This document shows, piece after piece, positions 1-10,929 of a stretch of DNA of 64,000 nucleotides. The stretch covers positions 393,704,974-393,768,973 of the forward strand of contig CM046878.1 of assembly GCA_025667525.1 (NCBI GenBank). Direction: 5' to 3'. A model generated the notes under the pieces. The model was not told the DNA's origin and did not search any database. It saw only the letters and a list, made by a program, of their open reading frames with translations. The DNA is from Glebionis coronaria. Taxonomy: Eukaryota > Streptophyta > Magnoliopsida > Asterales > Asteraceae. Numbering within the stretch: the first letter of the stretch is position 1; each line of letters starts with the position of its first letter. The translations under genes were made by a program, and so were the position numbers.

Positions 1-84
1 GTCGATTTTCTTAAAGTTTTTGACTAAGTAAAAGGTTGGTACAGGACTGGCCATATCTAGTCGCATGTGCTTTCCTTCGAATTT

Positions 85-310
85 TGTTTTGGTGAACCGA
101 CCCATAGGCGTTCCCCCTTGCCCGTTCAGATTTTTGTATTGGTGAACCGACCCAATGGCGTTCATCCTTACTCTTGACAGATTCATGCTTTCAGTCGAAT
201 ATTACTTGGTGAACCAGCCCATATACGTTCACCAATGTTCAGATCAAATTTCATGTTTTTCAGTTGAATGTTGTTTTGTGAACCGATCCATAGTTGTTCA
301 CCTTTGTCAT
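85..310 (+). repeat. Degenerate minisatellite with GTGAACCGACCCAT core
   Basis: Four diverged copies of a roughly 24-base core (gtgaaccgacccatagg followed by cgttc) begin near 91, 142, 209 and 278, with spacing of about 51 to 70 bases. The copies lie in the 5' part of element E and have no coding meaning that I can see. A fainter relative (gaaccagaatagcccatac) occurs near 430. Confidence 0.6.
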
Positions 311-904
311 ATCATGACGTTTCATAAAATCTTGAAAAATATGAATTGGACTACAACCAACCACATTTAGTCCCAGATTGTACATTTCTATACATGACAG
401 TTCTCAGAAAATTTTCACAAGTATAGATCGAACCAGAATAGCCCATACCTAGTTACATGTTTTCTTCTTAGAATTCTGTGGATTGAACCATAGCCATCAA
501 CATCAGTTGATATTACACCTCAGTTGATTAGAATTTTTATGTTCTTTGTAACAGTCAAATTTGCATACCATCACGTTGATGTCGTCTTCATGATGATTCA
601 GTTTCATGTCTCCTTACGAGGATTATGTTTTTAGCAAAGTAATGATGTTTTCATGTTAGGATACACAAGAATTTCAGTAAAACTCGTTTTCATGATAAAT
701 CATGATTGGCCTTCATTAATCATGCTTCATGCTGACCACTGTTGGGACTTTGATTATATCATACTTTTTAGCCTCGATACAACCAGCAGTAAGTCGACGC
801 AGGAATAGCCAGCCTATCATGTTACTTCTTTCAGATCAGTTTACTACCGTTTAAATCAATTTATTTCCTTGATCATGTCAGACAAGCGACACCAGTATCG
901 ATCA

Positions 905-1085
905 TCCCATAAAATTTCCACCAGTGCCATGTACAATATTCCATATGTACCTCATGTACAGTGTCTCAATTATACTCCATGTATAGTAATTCATGTGTAT
1001 TCTATGTACAGTGTCTCAGATATGCTCCATGTGCGGTATTCATTTTGTACTTCATGTACAGTAGTCCAGGTGTACTCCAGGTACC
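905..1085 (+). repeat. Tandem repeat with CATGTACAGT core
   Basis: Five or six diverged copies of a unit of roughly 36 bases, containing the core catgtacagt and variants, run across this stretch. It lies inside decayed element E. The two short open frames here follow from the repeat and I do not take them as genes. Confidence 0.6.
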
Positions 1086-1149
1086 CTACTCTATTGATAT
1101 TGCTGATCGATCCTCAATCATCTCAGGCGTTTCCACTTGTCGATATTCT

Positions 1150-1295
1150 ACCAAGTGCTGATACTGCTCGTGAGTTGAAGATTTTACCAGATGCTGATGC
1201 TGCTAACACTTTGAAGACCTCACAAATGTTGATGTTGCTGATACTTTGGAGATTTCTCAAGATGCTGATATCGTTTGTACTATGAAGACTCCGTA
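1150..1295 (+). repeat. 36-bp (12-codon) tandem repeat
   Basis: Four copies of a 36-base unit are visible. They read roughly D-A-D-x-A-x-T-L-K-x-x-Q in one frame, with a single-base slip between the second and third copies. The multiple-of-three period suggests that this was once a repetitive protein segment, perhaps in the gag of element E. That is inference, because no gag domain is recognisable nearby. Confidence 0.5.
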
Positions 1296-2049
1296 GAACA
1301 AGGATGAAAACTATAAATTTGAAATTTCTGACAAGAATAAATTTCAACCATCAGACACTACCATTTTATTCTATACTTTTACCTTCTCAGCTAGATGTCA
1401 CACTTCACTCATCTAACCGTTCATTCAGAAGAGTGGGAATCGGAACCCAGCCGGCCACTCAACAGAATAGTTACGTGAATCACGGTCATGATAATGACCG
1501 TCATAAAGTGACAGACAAAGCAAGAGTGACAACCACCGTGCTTATAATCGATTAGTCAGTAACCATCAGAACTCCAGAATGGACGTGACCAGAAATACAA
1601 GAGGTCAGTAGACTAACCGCTCCGCCAATCCTAGCAGTTACCAAAATTTTCCAGCCTCGTTCAGATTCATCTACTAAAACACGTGCCAAGATATAAGTCA
1701 AGACATAGGTCTTAGGTATCATTTCGGAAAACACATATCAGGGCACCAGTCATGGTACACGTCACACGAATATCTTCTCAGAGTACGAGTCAGAACTCAT
1801 AACTCCAGTATGTTTCCAAACCAAACCCTCAGTAATTCAGGGTACCCTTCAAAAAAGGGTATACTCGTTCTATTATGCCACGCATGAATCAGATCATTTA
1901 AAAGAATTCAGTCACCACAACTAGAGTATTATTCAGGTTAAACACGCAGTATTAACTCTGTGAGGTTACAGACGAACACATTCAGTGAAAAGTCGCCAGG
2001 TTTACTTCACGTATTCTTATGTCAGCTTTATCTTAAATCAGGTAGTCCC

Positions 2050-3110
2050 CTGCATCTCAGCCAGAAAAGACTCCACAGTACCACCCATTTTTATTAAGGT
2101 TCTCCTTTTAGTTAACGACAAGATCCATCTTACTAAATCCCAAATATATTCATTATTTCTTTTGCCAGAAAAATCAGTACAAGTTGTTTCTGCCCTACAA
2201 GCGCGTGACTTATCAGTCCATAACTGCGAAGACATTCTAGCCACCAGTTATAATCCACTTCTGAAATTCTTTAAATTCATGACCAGCAGATTACTCCAGA
2301 GTTTCCAGACATAATTTTAGAAAGTTTTTCAGAAATTCCTTTCTAACCAAGAGACAGAATTCTACATCGAGCTTGTCTCAAGAACGGAACTTTTGTTTCA
2401 AGAACTCCTTGTTGCAGGGCTTCAGCTAAGTTAAAAGAGTTGCATCATTTGCTGCAAGAGTTACCCGAATGAGGCTTTATTCGCCTAGCGCACCACCAGG
2501 AAGTGCATCATTCCTGTTTGTCAAAGAAGAAGGCCGGTAACATGAGATCATGTATCGACCACCGAAAATTTGACAAAATCACCATTCATAAACGATATTC
2601 ATCCCACGAATAGAAGGTTTACCTGAACTGCTACGATGTCCTAAAAATTTTCCAGAACAATTTACGATCATGCCACCATCAATGGTGAGAGAAAGAACAT
2701 GATGTTTTCCAGACTGCTGTCGCACATGTTATAGTCTTTTGAAATTTTGATTGATACTTCTGAGCTCCCAAAATGCTCCATCTATGGTATAAAATTGATG
2801 AATAAAATTTTCCAAGATTTCTTAGACAAAATCGTCAGTATATTCATTTATAACATTCTGAGTAGATTCTCAGATAGGAGAAAATCATGTACGCAGCTTT
2901 CCAGGTGCGAGTTCTAGTTGAACAATGTGACATTTCTGGGTCACGTTATTTCAGCAGAAAGAATTTCAGAATCCTGCGAAGGTGAAGGCCATCACCAGAT
3001 GGTCAAGACCGACGTCTGTAACTAGTGTACAAAATTTTCTAGAACTCAGTTGACTACTACCGCCGAAATTGCTGACAGTTCTCACTAAAAATTCTTCCAT
3101 GACTATTCAT
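2050..3110 (+). pseudogene. Decayed Ty3/gypsy reverse transcriptase (element E)
   Basis: The RNA-dependent DNA polymerase domain of element E is recognisable but non-functional. Order along the plus strand: a pre-RT ISARK-like block near 2055; a segment reading EFYIELV near 2355; an F-I-R-L-A block followed by a K-K-A-G block and S-C-I-D-H-R-K near 2470-2570, which corresponds to the usual M-C-I-D-Y-R-E motif; a remnant of the FxDD region near 2810-2870; a G-H-V-I-S-A-E-like block near 2940; and the K-V-x-A-I-T-x-W-S-R-P-T-S-V block near 2985-3020. Many frameshifts and stops interrupt it. The block Y-Y-R-R near 3057 marks the RT/RNase H border, after which the sequence jumps almost directly to integrase. 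Confidence 0.8.
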
Positions 3111-3189
3111 ACAGATTCCTCCAGAATGTAAAAAATAAAAATAAAATCCCAGACAGAGTTTTGGATAGAATCTGTATAACAATGGAATG

Positions 3190-3770
3190 CAGCTATGTTC
3201 ATATCTAAATACCTGACACACCGGAGGTTCAAGAAAGAACGCCGTCATGCTAGTAAGTGACTGCAACCCTTAGAAATTTTTGAGCAGAAATGGGACAAGA
3301 CTCCATGAGGCTGTTATCAGGTTTCCGCAGGCTCAAAGGAAGTATGATACTATCTAAGTCATTTTCGACCACTTAACCCAACCTACACGTTTTCTTTCAT
3401 CCGAAAGGATTACGCAGTAGCAGATCTGTAAATTCAACAATAAATCTTAAGATTCCAAGGGGTTCCATCGACCATCATATCAGACAGAAATTCATGTTCA
3501 CAATCACGTGTACGTTGACGTTCACTTTCACGTTTACGTCTTGCGGTCACATTATGATATTATTTCAGTCCGTATTATATGTTATTTCATGATATATAAA
3601 TTCACGTTCACATTTATGACGATCGTTCACGTTCAGATTCGCGCTCCATCTCAGTTTATATGCTCCAAGTATTATACCGGATTTGGTCTCAAGAAGCTTA
3701 AGAAACCAGACTCAAGTTTAGCACAGCTTTTCCATTCCCAGACAAACGTTTCACATCTCAGGCTGCATCG
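3190..3770 (+). pseudogene. Decayed Ty3/gypsy integrase (element E)
   Basis: Fragments of a retroviral-type integrase are legible. There is a zinc-binding tail followed by L-Q-P-L-E-I near 3262-3280. The W-D-K-T block with F-P-x-A-Q-R-K-Y-D-T-I follows near 3292-3356, then a D-R/H-L-T block with R-F-L-S near 3370-3405. An L-K-F-S-T-A-F block at about 3710-3735 corresponds to the conserved stretch before the catalytic Glu. Between about 3490 and 3650 the reading is lost in CGTTCAC-rich repeats. Frameshifts throughout make it a clear pseudogene. Confidence 0.75.
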
Positions 3771-3944
3771 TTTGGCATTCCTTCCTCAGTCAGCATACGT
3801 TCATGATAGGTCCTAGTACTACGTTCACGGAATGTTCCACGTATCACATTGACGATATACTTCATGCATAGCGTTCCTTATATAATCGCGAACCACGTTC
3901 ACGATTTCTCACGCAGCACGTTCACAATTGTTCACGTAGTTCGT

Positions 3945-3945
<1 letters not shown>
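3486..3945 (+). repeat. CGTTCAC-rich degenerate repeat
   Basis: The heptamer cgttcac and near variants (acgttcac, cgttgac, cacgttca) recur about ten times. They cluster at 3490-3540, 3600-3640 and 3820-3940. The repeat seems to have expanded within the decayed integrase of element E, because integrase-like coding resumes at about 3700 between clusters. Confidence 0.5.

Positions 3946-3946
<1 letters not shown>

Positions 3947-4027
<81 letters not shown>
3947..4027. repeat. (AT)n microsatellite, left half, split by the Helitron
   Basis: This is an uninterrupted AT dinucleotide run. The same run resumes at 13277-13389. The two halves are the pre-insertion microsatellite of element E, opened by the Helitron. 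The run ends with A at 4027, the 5' side of an A/T Helitron target. Confidence 0.9.
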
Positions 4028-4029
<2 letters not shown>

Positions 4030-4030
<1 letters not shown>

Positions 4031-4500
4031 ATATTATATATAGGTATATTTATGACTTGAAACCACAGTTTTAGATCCCAGTCATATCCCAGTCACATCT
4101 TTTGACCAATAGGATTTGAGTATTTGCTAAAAAATCTCACTTTTTTCCTTTTTTAACTCATTTTACACGATTTTGGGCGGGCCGCAGTTTTTAAAATCGC
4201 GTTTTGAACCAAAATTGCGTTTTCATACCGCCGGTATATATTGTCTATATATTTTTTTTTTTCATTTGTCTTGCCACAACTAACGGGTAAAAACACACAC
4301 AACCTCCATAATACCTCCATGGATCTTTTTTCTATTTTTTATCCTGCTCTTCATAACAAAAACACCAAATCAAATCAAACAGCCATCAACTTCATATCCA
4401 TTTTCTTCCATCCAACACCTATTAAACCGTTTGAATCATAACTCTTTCAAACCTTCAATCAAACAACTGATCCATCATCGTTTTTCAGTTTGGGTAAGTT
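4030..4500 (+). other. Promoter/5'UTR-like segment in the Helitron
   Basis: No coding region is seen. The stretch has a pyrimidine-rich leader and ends in a candidate splice donor (ttgggtaagt near 4490), followed by AT-rich intron-like sequence. It looks like a captured gene 5' end, but I cannot name the gene. Confidence 0.3.
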
Positions 4501-4578
4501 TAATTGATTATGAACAGACGAATTAATGTGATTAATGTTTATGTTTATATGTTTATAAACCCTAATTAATTATCAACT

Positions 4579-4782
4579 GTCGAATTAATATGATTAGGGT
4601 TTATGTTTATAAACCCTAATTTGTTAATCACACAAATAAAGTTTAACCCTAATTAGATTGATCTGTTTTTAAGGATTTATGTCGAATTAATATGATTAGG
4701 GTTTATGTTTATAAACCCTAATTTGTTAATCACACAAATAAAGTTTAACCCTAATTAGATTGATCTGTTTTTAAGGGTTTAT
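4579..4782. repeat. 102-bp tandem duplication
   Basis: Two nearly identical 102-base copies start at 4579 and 4681, each opening gtcgaattaatatgattagg and containing aaaccctaat blocks. The low divergence suggests that the duplication happened after, or shortly before, capture by the Helitron. Confidence 0.85.
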
Positions 4783-4799
4783 GTTTATAAACCATTGAT

Positions 4800-6160
4800 G
4801 ACAAATAAATATAAACCCTAATCAGATTTAGTGATGAAGGTTGACCAAGAAATCAGGAGTTTGGTTCTCCGAGCGTCGCACCAGATCACTTGTGCCTACC
4901 TGGTATTCCAGATTCTTAGCCAAGCTTTGATGAACTTGATGATGTGGTCCCCGTAGACGCGGGATCGTCCTGAGGTGAAGCAACATTCAACACCAGAGAA
5001 TACTGATGCAGGTTCAAACTCTATAAATTCCGATGACAGTTTTGTTGTTTTTGTGGATGTTTCTATTGTTCAGGAGCAGATATTAATGCTTTACATATTT
5101 GGTTGTACCAGCTGTAATTATCGAGATTTGGCAAGAATTCTAGCATTAGTACACCCAAATATGTAGGAGCCAACAGGAGTTCCAGGGTAAGTGTTCTATA
5201 ACCAATGTTATAGGCTGGTCCAAATCATTATATGCATCATAACAACCGAAAATCTTTTCAAATTTCCATCTTTCTGAAATTTTATATATGGCAGGAGATA
5301 CTGGAGCAAGGAGATGAAGGGAGCGGTGTTCTGTCACAGAAGCTAACAGCTTTAAGTTCTTGATTCGGGTACCAAGGCTTCAACTCTGGAACTTGACTAA
5401 ATCTAATATGAATTTGACTCTATAGTATTGTTATTGTAATATTGTACTCTATAATTTACCTGCATATTTACTACTATCTGTTACTGAATTGAAGCTTTGT
5501 GCTACCTTGTGATAATGTGTACTACAGTACCCCATGGAAGGCATATCTGCATTGTGTGATTTTTGGGAAATTAGATCAGGTGTTTGACTCTCAACAAAGT
5601 TAAGTTTTTCTCTCTTTTCAAATTTTTTAATCGGGATATATGGATAAAACAACTACACGTTATCAAAAAAAATGGTGGTAGGTGGATCAAAGTCATTGAC
5701 GGTTTGTTGCTAATTGCATGGGCTATTCGTGACTAAAGAACTATTTATATTGGAAATTATTCCTCTCTTCAGGTATACCTGCTGATGAGGAAGTAAGATG
5801 TAAACATAATTTTGTTTATGAATAATGAGGATACCACATTACACTTTAATAATTGCTTTTCTTCCAAAAACGGTTTTGTGCATACTAATTATGAATTTAA
5901 ATGGTGCGTTGCTTTTGTAGGATGCTCCTATTAGTGATTGAAAATGGGAAGGATTTGTCAAATGTACATATAACGGACTCGGTAAGCGATCTTCTACTGT
6001 CGTGCAGTTTAATACCACCAAAGTTTAGTTAATCCAAACGCCCCCTTGATCATTTTTATGCAACTACAGCAATATGTGTAGGTTTTACGGATTGAATCAA
6101 ATTGACCGCCCCACTAACACTTTGTGATCCGTTTTTTTTAGATTTTAAAAATGCTTAAAT
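4800..6160. other. Helitron interior with unidentified exon-like pieces
   Basis: AT-rich, intron-like DNA with a few exon-like islands. One at about 4855-5030 is rich in acidic codons. One at about 5075-5130 reads L-Y-I-F-G-C in one frame. I cannot assign either with confidence. No complete ORF is present. Confidence 0.4.
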
Positions 6161-6177
6161 GTATCATTGGTGGCCAG

Positions 6178-6343
6178 GTTTGCCAGATATGTGGTGAGAG
6201 TGTTGGAACTATAGCCAAAGGAGATCCATTTGTTGCTTGTGATATGTGTGTGTTTCCGGTCTGTAGGTTGTGATAGGAGTACGAGAGCAAGGATTGAAAT
6301 TAGTCTTGCCCTCAGTGCAACACCAGAGACAAACGTATTAAAG
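6178..6343 (+). pseudogene. Captured cellulose synthase (CESA) zinc-finger exon fragment
   Basis: The reading begins [10 protein letters not shown] and continues [15 protein letters not shown]. This is the first half of the RING-type zinc finger at the N terminus of plant cellulose synthase catalytic subunits, which act in plasma-membrane rosette complexes. A frame change then gives E-Y-E-R and later the P-Q-C-N-T-R-like end of the finger. A splice acceptor (ccag) precedes it and a donor (aaaggtattc) follows at 6343, matching an exon that ends just after the finger. The retained splice sites indicate capture from genomic DNA. A frameshift and the lack of any other CESA exon make it non-functional. 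Confidence 0.85.
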
Positions 6344-6349
6344 GTATTC

Positions 6350-7940
6350 ATTAACGCTATCTCACTGCCTTCAGCAAGGTCAGTCAGCTTCTCTGTCAAC
6401 TACACTACCAACCAAACCTTGAAATTGTGGTTGGCGTCGGCTTAAGCCACCACAGAAATGAGACCCTACCTATGATAGAACAATCAATGATGGAGAGGAG
6501 TGGTTACGTTATAGATATGCTGACCATGGTTCATATCAGTTGATTTTAACCACCAATATAATTTAGTACTTCGTTACAACATATTTTACTATTTATCAGC
6601 ATGTTACGTTAGTACACTTAGTGAGATTTTTTATTCATATAGGAGTAAATGATATAAAAGTTATTAAAACTTGCGAGATAGGGTACTCGCAGACAGTATG
6701 AAAATAATAGACGTGTAAGAACAACCCGAACATGTTATTTTACCATTTATTTCTTATTTCAGGCTAGAAATCAGAAGATTGGAGAGAAGCCACTTCTTTT
6801 TGTGTCCAGTTTCGTACAGGTAATGTCAAATCTCACTTTTGTGTTATAAAAAGATGGCAGTGCAATTTACAGTGTATTAGATTCGGATCCATATGTTTGT
6901 TTTTCAGGTTTATCATCTTCTTTGTTTAATCTAAAAGGTATATTTTCTCTCAAACCTTATTGCAACTATATTATTTTTTTGATCTTCGTGTATTTATTTA
7001 ACTATTTTTTTATCTTCATGTATTTTCTTCTCAAATCTCATAGAATTATATATTTTAGATATTTGTATGCATATGTTTTTTTTGAATTTTTATCTTTTCA
7101 GGAGATATAAGATATGACCCTTTTATTTTCTTTTTTATACAGGTGTTTGAGGATATGGAATGGTGAAGAGACTAAGAATATGGTTATATGTTTTAGCAGA
7201 CGCACAAAAGCAGTAGTTCACGAAAAGCATTTGACTAGAAAACGTTAATTTCAATAGAAGAAATCCAACACTTTATCTTCTACACTTTTTAGTATTTTGT
7301 GAAATCCATTAGATGTAACATCTGGTGGTGATCATGGAATCGTAATTGATCAATTCAACAAATCGGAATCTCCCTATTTCATATTCCTTTAATAATTATT
7401 TTGGTTATTAAAAATTTATGCTCTATACTTATATCTTTGATTGGCGATTGATATTAATGCTTTCTCTATAACTTGCCGGTAGCTAATGTTTATAGATCAA
7501 AGTCAATCTGTAGGTTTTAGAATACGGGGATGCTTGGTTGCTGCAACAAGAGCGTGTGGCAGCAACACTATCGCTGCCAAATTCAGCAAACAAGTGTCTA
7601 TTGGCTTAATGGGAGGTTATCATGTTATTAGGATCTTTAACCTTTCTAAGTTTTATTTCTTCTTTTAACCTTCTGCTTCCGTGTGGGAAAACGAAATATC
7701 ATTCTTCTTTGTAGTCTTTTTTATATATGTAAGTCAACTGATAAAAAAGGATTTCTGGTGCATATTTTAGTTGATCGTTGTTCCGGTGAGTTGTCCCCCG
7801 ATGATTGTTCGCAGTCACTGCGTGGGAAAATGCTGGAAATATTACGTGTTTTGTTCAGCTTGATATATCCACCATATAACGTATGTTTCATATAGCTAAA
7901 ACTAATCAGTTCTATTTGATCAACTAAATCTAAAAACTTT
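6350..7940. other. Helitron interior with unassigned exon-like islands
   Basis: AT-rich DNA. Two stretches keep open frames: 7486-7668, and 7771-7880 (reading V-D-R-C-S-G-E-L-S-P-D-D-C). I do not recognise them. A short piece at 6763-6820 between splice-like signals may be another exon remnant. Confidence 0.35.
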
Positions 7941-7944
7941 TAGG

Positions 7945-8063
7945 CGGAAAACTGAAAAAATCAGGAATCAGATCTTCTCCCGAATCCCTTTTGGCATTCT
8001 CAGCCTTCTTGCTTGGTGCAATCTCTAAAAGTATCGCAACGGCTCTAACATATCCAGCCATCA
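7945..8063 (+). pseudogene. Captured peroxisomal adenine-nucleotide carrier (PNC-type) exon fragment
   Basis: An open stretch of about 39 codons with no stop follows a splice acceptor (ttttag at about 7943). It contains S-S-P-E-S-L-L-A-F-S-A-F-L-L-G-A and then I-S-K-S-I-A-T-A-L-T-Y-P-A-I. From memory this matches the region just before a matrix loop in plant peroxisomal adenine-nucleotide/NAD carriers of the mitochondrial carrier family, ending in the P-A-I-R repeat motif. The rest of the six-helix carrier is absent, so it is only an exon fragment. Its intact reading suggests fairly recent capture or weak decay. Confidence 0.7.
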
Positions 8064-8242
8064 GTTTGGTACTTTTGTCCAAGTTTTCTCAAATAATTTA
8101 ATAAATGAATTTCAAAGTATTGAAGCTATTGAGGGATGTACCAGCCTGTTATCTTTTTCGACTTGGTCAAGGCGAGCAAGAATTAGCGACTGATATTGAC
8201 TTTAGCCGCCAAGGTCGTGTCAATGCATTGCTTGTGAGACGT

Positions 8243-8402
8243 TTGTGATATTAGTTTTAACTTGCAGATTGAGAATAAGGACTGCAGCTTGGATTTTGAC
8301 GTCTGTGTTTGGTCTGTGCATTTTTGTGATATTAGTTTTAACTTGCAGATAGAGAATAAGGACTGCAGATTGGTATTGAATGTATTTTGTATGCCTTATT
8401 TG
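8243..8402. repeat. 80-bp tandem duplication in the Helitron
   Basis: The stretch ttgtgatattagttttaac with the following cttgcag and gagaataaggactgcag occurs at 8243 and again at 8323. The two copies differ at a few positions. Both include the candidate splice acceptor ttgcag. Confidence 0.75.
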
Positions 8403-9209
8403 CAGATTGGATTGTTATATTTTTATGCTAATATGATTTTTTTACTCTTTAAGTGAGAGAGTGGCAGATGAGCAAGGTAAGCGTGAGTGCAGCTGTGTGG
8501 GCAGAGTTGAATCCAGTACGATCTGTTGTTTAGACAATGTCCTATCTGCACTTCGACTTTGTTTAATTATACAGTGATCACTAATTAATTGGTTGTTGCT
8601 TGCTTGATGGGTTGTAGAAGTGCGGTGGAAAGTCTGATTTGCCCTAATTTGTGAAGGCAGTTTAAGATGTCGGCATGCTTCTGATTCTCTGGGATTCGGC
8701 CATTTGTTGACATAGAATGGAAATTCTGGTGAGTCACCACTGACTATTACTCTTTATCTAATATTATTTCAAATATGTGTTTCAAAGCTAATACAAGTAA
8801 TACATGGTGGAAACATAGCCTTTCACGTGTTGGACCAAGTTCACCCACTGATTTTTGGTTTATTTTGAATTCATGGAATTAAATGATTGAAAAATTGAGT
8901 TTATGCTCTAGATACTTACACTAATCATAAATATTAGCTCAGAAACCTGCTTTGTTCTCTGTTAGAGACTATCGGGCAAAATAATTATTCATTCAATCAG
9001 AAAGAATTTCAAATGAAAGCAAAGCCTTCAATTAGTTTGATGTGGTAAGTCGTTAAATCAGTTGTAATTAGTTTCTTTCATACATGTCAATTTCTTATTG
9101 GAATTAGGTGCGTTAAGATTTCAAAGCAAAATATTCATGTATTAAACAAGCAATGAGTAGTTTTACTTTTGGTACACATCCTCCTGATACAAGTCTTATG
9201 TGAATGCAG

Positions 9210-9314
9210 TGAAGTTAGTGGGGATCGATAGGTGCAACGAACTATGTTGGAACTACTTAATCAACTTGATGGTTTCAGTAGTCATCAGGGTATCAACGTA
9301 CTTCTGAAGTACAA
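9210..9314 (+). pseudogene. Captured 26S proteasome RPT (RPT5-like) ATPase exon fragment
   Basis: The reading E-V-S-G-D-R-stop-V-Q-R-T-M-L-E-L-L-N-Q-L-D-G-F-S-S corresponds to the AAA+ ATPase core just after Walker B in the regulatory-particle ATPases of the 26S proteasome. The F-S-S ending is most like RPT5. An acceptor (atgcag) precedes it and a donor (aaggtaata) follows. One stop codon (TAG in place of Glu) and divergence near the end make it a pseudogene fragment. The rest of the ATPase is absent. Confidence 0.8.
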
Positions 9315-10425
9315 GGTAATAAGACCGAGCTTTTAGTGTCTGTTCATGCTGTTTGTTTTGATGATGTAAGTTGCTGATTAGTTGAACAGATTGATGAAGG
9401 TACACACTCTGTAAAAGCACGTAAACAATTTCTCATCCGTGGTATTCTTTCGGTTTTTGACCAACTCATATTGCTTTTAATTGTATTCTCATATGCTATT
9501 TCTTTAGAACAATTCTTTAAAAAGTTAGCTTATTTGATGGTCAATAGACTTTTTTGGATCATGTTTGAAGTTGCAATTGGTATTGTCAAGTGTAGATATA
9601 TTTTTATATATCTAGCATAACTTATATGAATGTTAATACATGTTTATTTAGGTGTTTGGAGTGTTTGGTGCAAGCAATAGACAATTGTAGTGTTTTACAA
9701 TTGCAACTGCTCCCGCATTCGTTAAGACATCGTCTTGAAGTCTTGAATACGGAGGGTCAATTAAAGTCAGATGAAAAATGATGTAGTGAGGCATCTTTCA
9801 AGGAAGAGCTTCTAAGTGAAAGATGGTTAGCCACTCTATGTGTCCATACTCATAAAACTAAAATAAGTGCAAGAGGGTGTGAGTCAAATTTGTTCTTTTA
9901 GAACTCATTTATTTTTGCTGTATAATTACCCGTGGTTCATAAAATGCAGGATGATGATGAATCAGAAGCCTTTTCGCCACACCCGGTGAATGGTCATACC
10001 ATGCTTATTTACGGCTACATGCACCGGTGATATCGACATGGATGTACACTTCATTAACAGCAGAGCCGGACCTTGGGTAACTCGAATGTCTTTTGGCTTC
10101 GATTACGGTTCTAATATGTTTACTGAATATCTTGCTGAGAACAGAGGGGATACCACCACATACGGTTGCCACTTGCCTCGACAATATCTTGCATGACAAT
10201 GCCTAAATGTTTGTGCATCGAGTACGAAAGAAGAAGGTTAGGCCACTAATATTTCGCGCTTTACGGGTTTTTACCATTAACCAAACTAAATTAGTATTCA
10301 TTGCCCACCACATGTTCTGTTTTAAGTTAATAAAATGAAGTTAAAACAATTAACGTTAACTTCTACGAATGGAAGAAATGCAACAGTATGTCACTTCTTT
10401 AATCAATAATAGCTCAAAGGTTTAA
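9315..10425. other. Helitron interior, no assignable gene
   Basis: AT-rich, intron-like sequence. An ORF of 68 codons near 9990-10196, preceded by D-D-D-E-S-E-A-F, may be a captured exon, but I cannot name it. Confidence 0.35.
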
Positions 10426-10429
10426 CATA

Positions 10430-10900
10430 ACCTCGTGACTTTATCTATATATGCTAACATAGCAGACACTGTCTCCAGTTTTCCAGCAAGTTATGTACAA
10501 CTGCGTGTCTGCTTCAGTTTTATGAGCATAAGGGTTTGCTCTACTTTCAGCAAGTTGACCGAAATTAGAAGTTCCGAAGGCTGAGTTTTAGCTTGAGCTT
10601 CGAGCAGAGATCTTTGAGCCCTAAACTGGCGGCTGCTAAATGCATATGTTGCTTGACCACACGTTGGACTTGATAAAACAATGAAAGTCGAGTCACTAAT
10701 ACTGAAATCTGTGGTAGGCGAAGAACCAAAATGCAGTGTCACTAGCGGCACCAAATGCAGGAACAACTGAAACACCAAAAGCTGGTGTACTTTATACGCC
10801 AAAAGCTGTAGCGCTTGAAACACCACAAGCTGGGGTGCTTGATCCGAAAGGGGAATTAAAAACTCCAAATGGATACTCTGTGTTATAGTTTTAACAATAT
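10430..10900 (-). pseudogene. Captured NUP98-type FG-nucleoporin fragment (antisense)
   Basis: On the minus strand, repeated A-F-G-V/A-S-S-T-P units near 10725-10860 give the FG-repeat signature of a nuclear pore NUP98 homologue. The segment after the FG repeats follows in order at about 10490-10570 (F-G-T-S-N-F-G-Q then Y-A-H-K-T-E-A-D-T). Next, at about 10440-10490, comes L-A-G-K-L-E-T-V-S-A-M-L-A-Y, which fits the plant NUP98 region after the repeats. Frameshifts and one in-frame stop interrupt it. It lies opposite to the other captured fragments, so readthrough along the Helitron would give NUP98 antisense RNA. Confidence 0.8.
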
Positions 10901-10929
10901 GGTGTTCTCACTACTAATGTATTTAATAC

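Larger units (their letters stand above)
1..4027 (+). mobile_element. Degenerate Ty3/gypsy (chromovirus-like) element E, left part
   Basis: This is the left part of an old LTR retrotransposon whose right part resumes at 13277 after a Helitron insertion. Decayed reverse transcriptase (about 2050-3110) and integrase (about 3190-3770) are readable on the plus strand only by changing frame repeatedly and reading through stops. The order PR/RT then integrase, with the 3' LTR at 13948-16565, fits Ty3/gypsy, and the wording of the RT and integrase blocks fits the chromovirus lineage. No 5' LTR is seen, so it lies left of the window. Positions 1-2050 hold short degenerate tandem repeats and no recognisable gag domain. 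Most of RNase H is missing between about 3110 and 3190. Confidence 0.8.

Noticed and set aside
90..310. CRISPR-like spaced repeats
   Set aside because: Copies are few, diverged and unequally spaced, in a eukaryotic retrotransposon context.
1..870. Possible 5' LTR of element E at the window start
   Set aside because: No similarity by eye to the 3' LTR at 13948-16565, and no PBS follows.
3849..4043. Plus-strand ORF made mostly of alternating Tyr and Ile
   Set aside because: It is a translation of the (AT)n microsatellite and runs across the Helitron 5' border.
4555..4815. Repeated AAACCCTAAT strings that recall plant telomere repeats
   Set aside because: They are spaced within a 102-bp duplication and AT-rich intron-like DNA, not a tandem CCCTAAA array.
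5075..5130. Possible PDCD2-like fragment (L-Y-I-F-G-C)
   Set aside because: Only six residues match a remembered motif and neighbouring blocks do not follow, so it is too weak to call.
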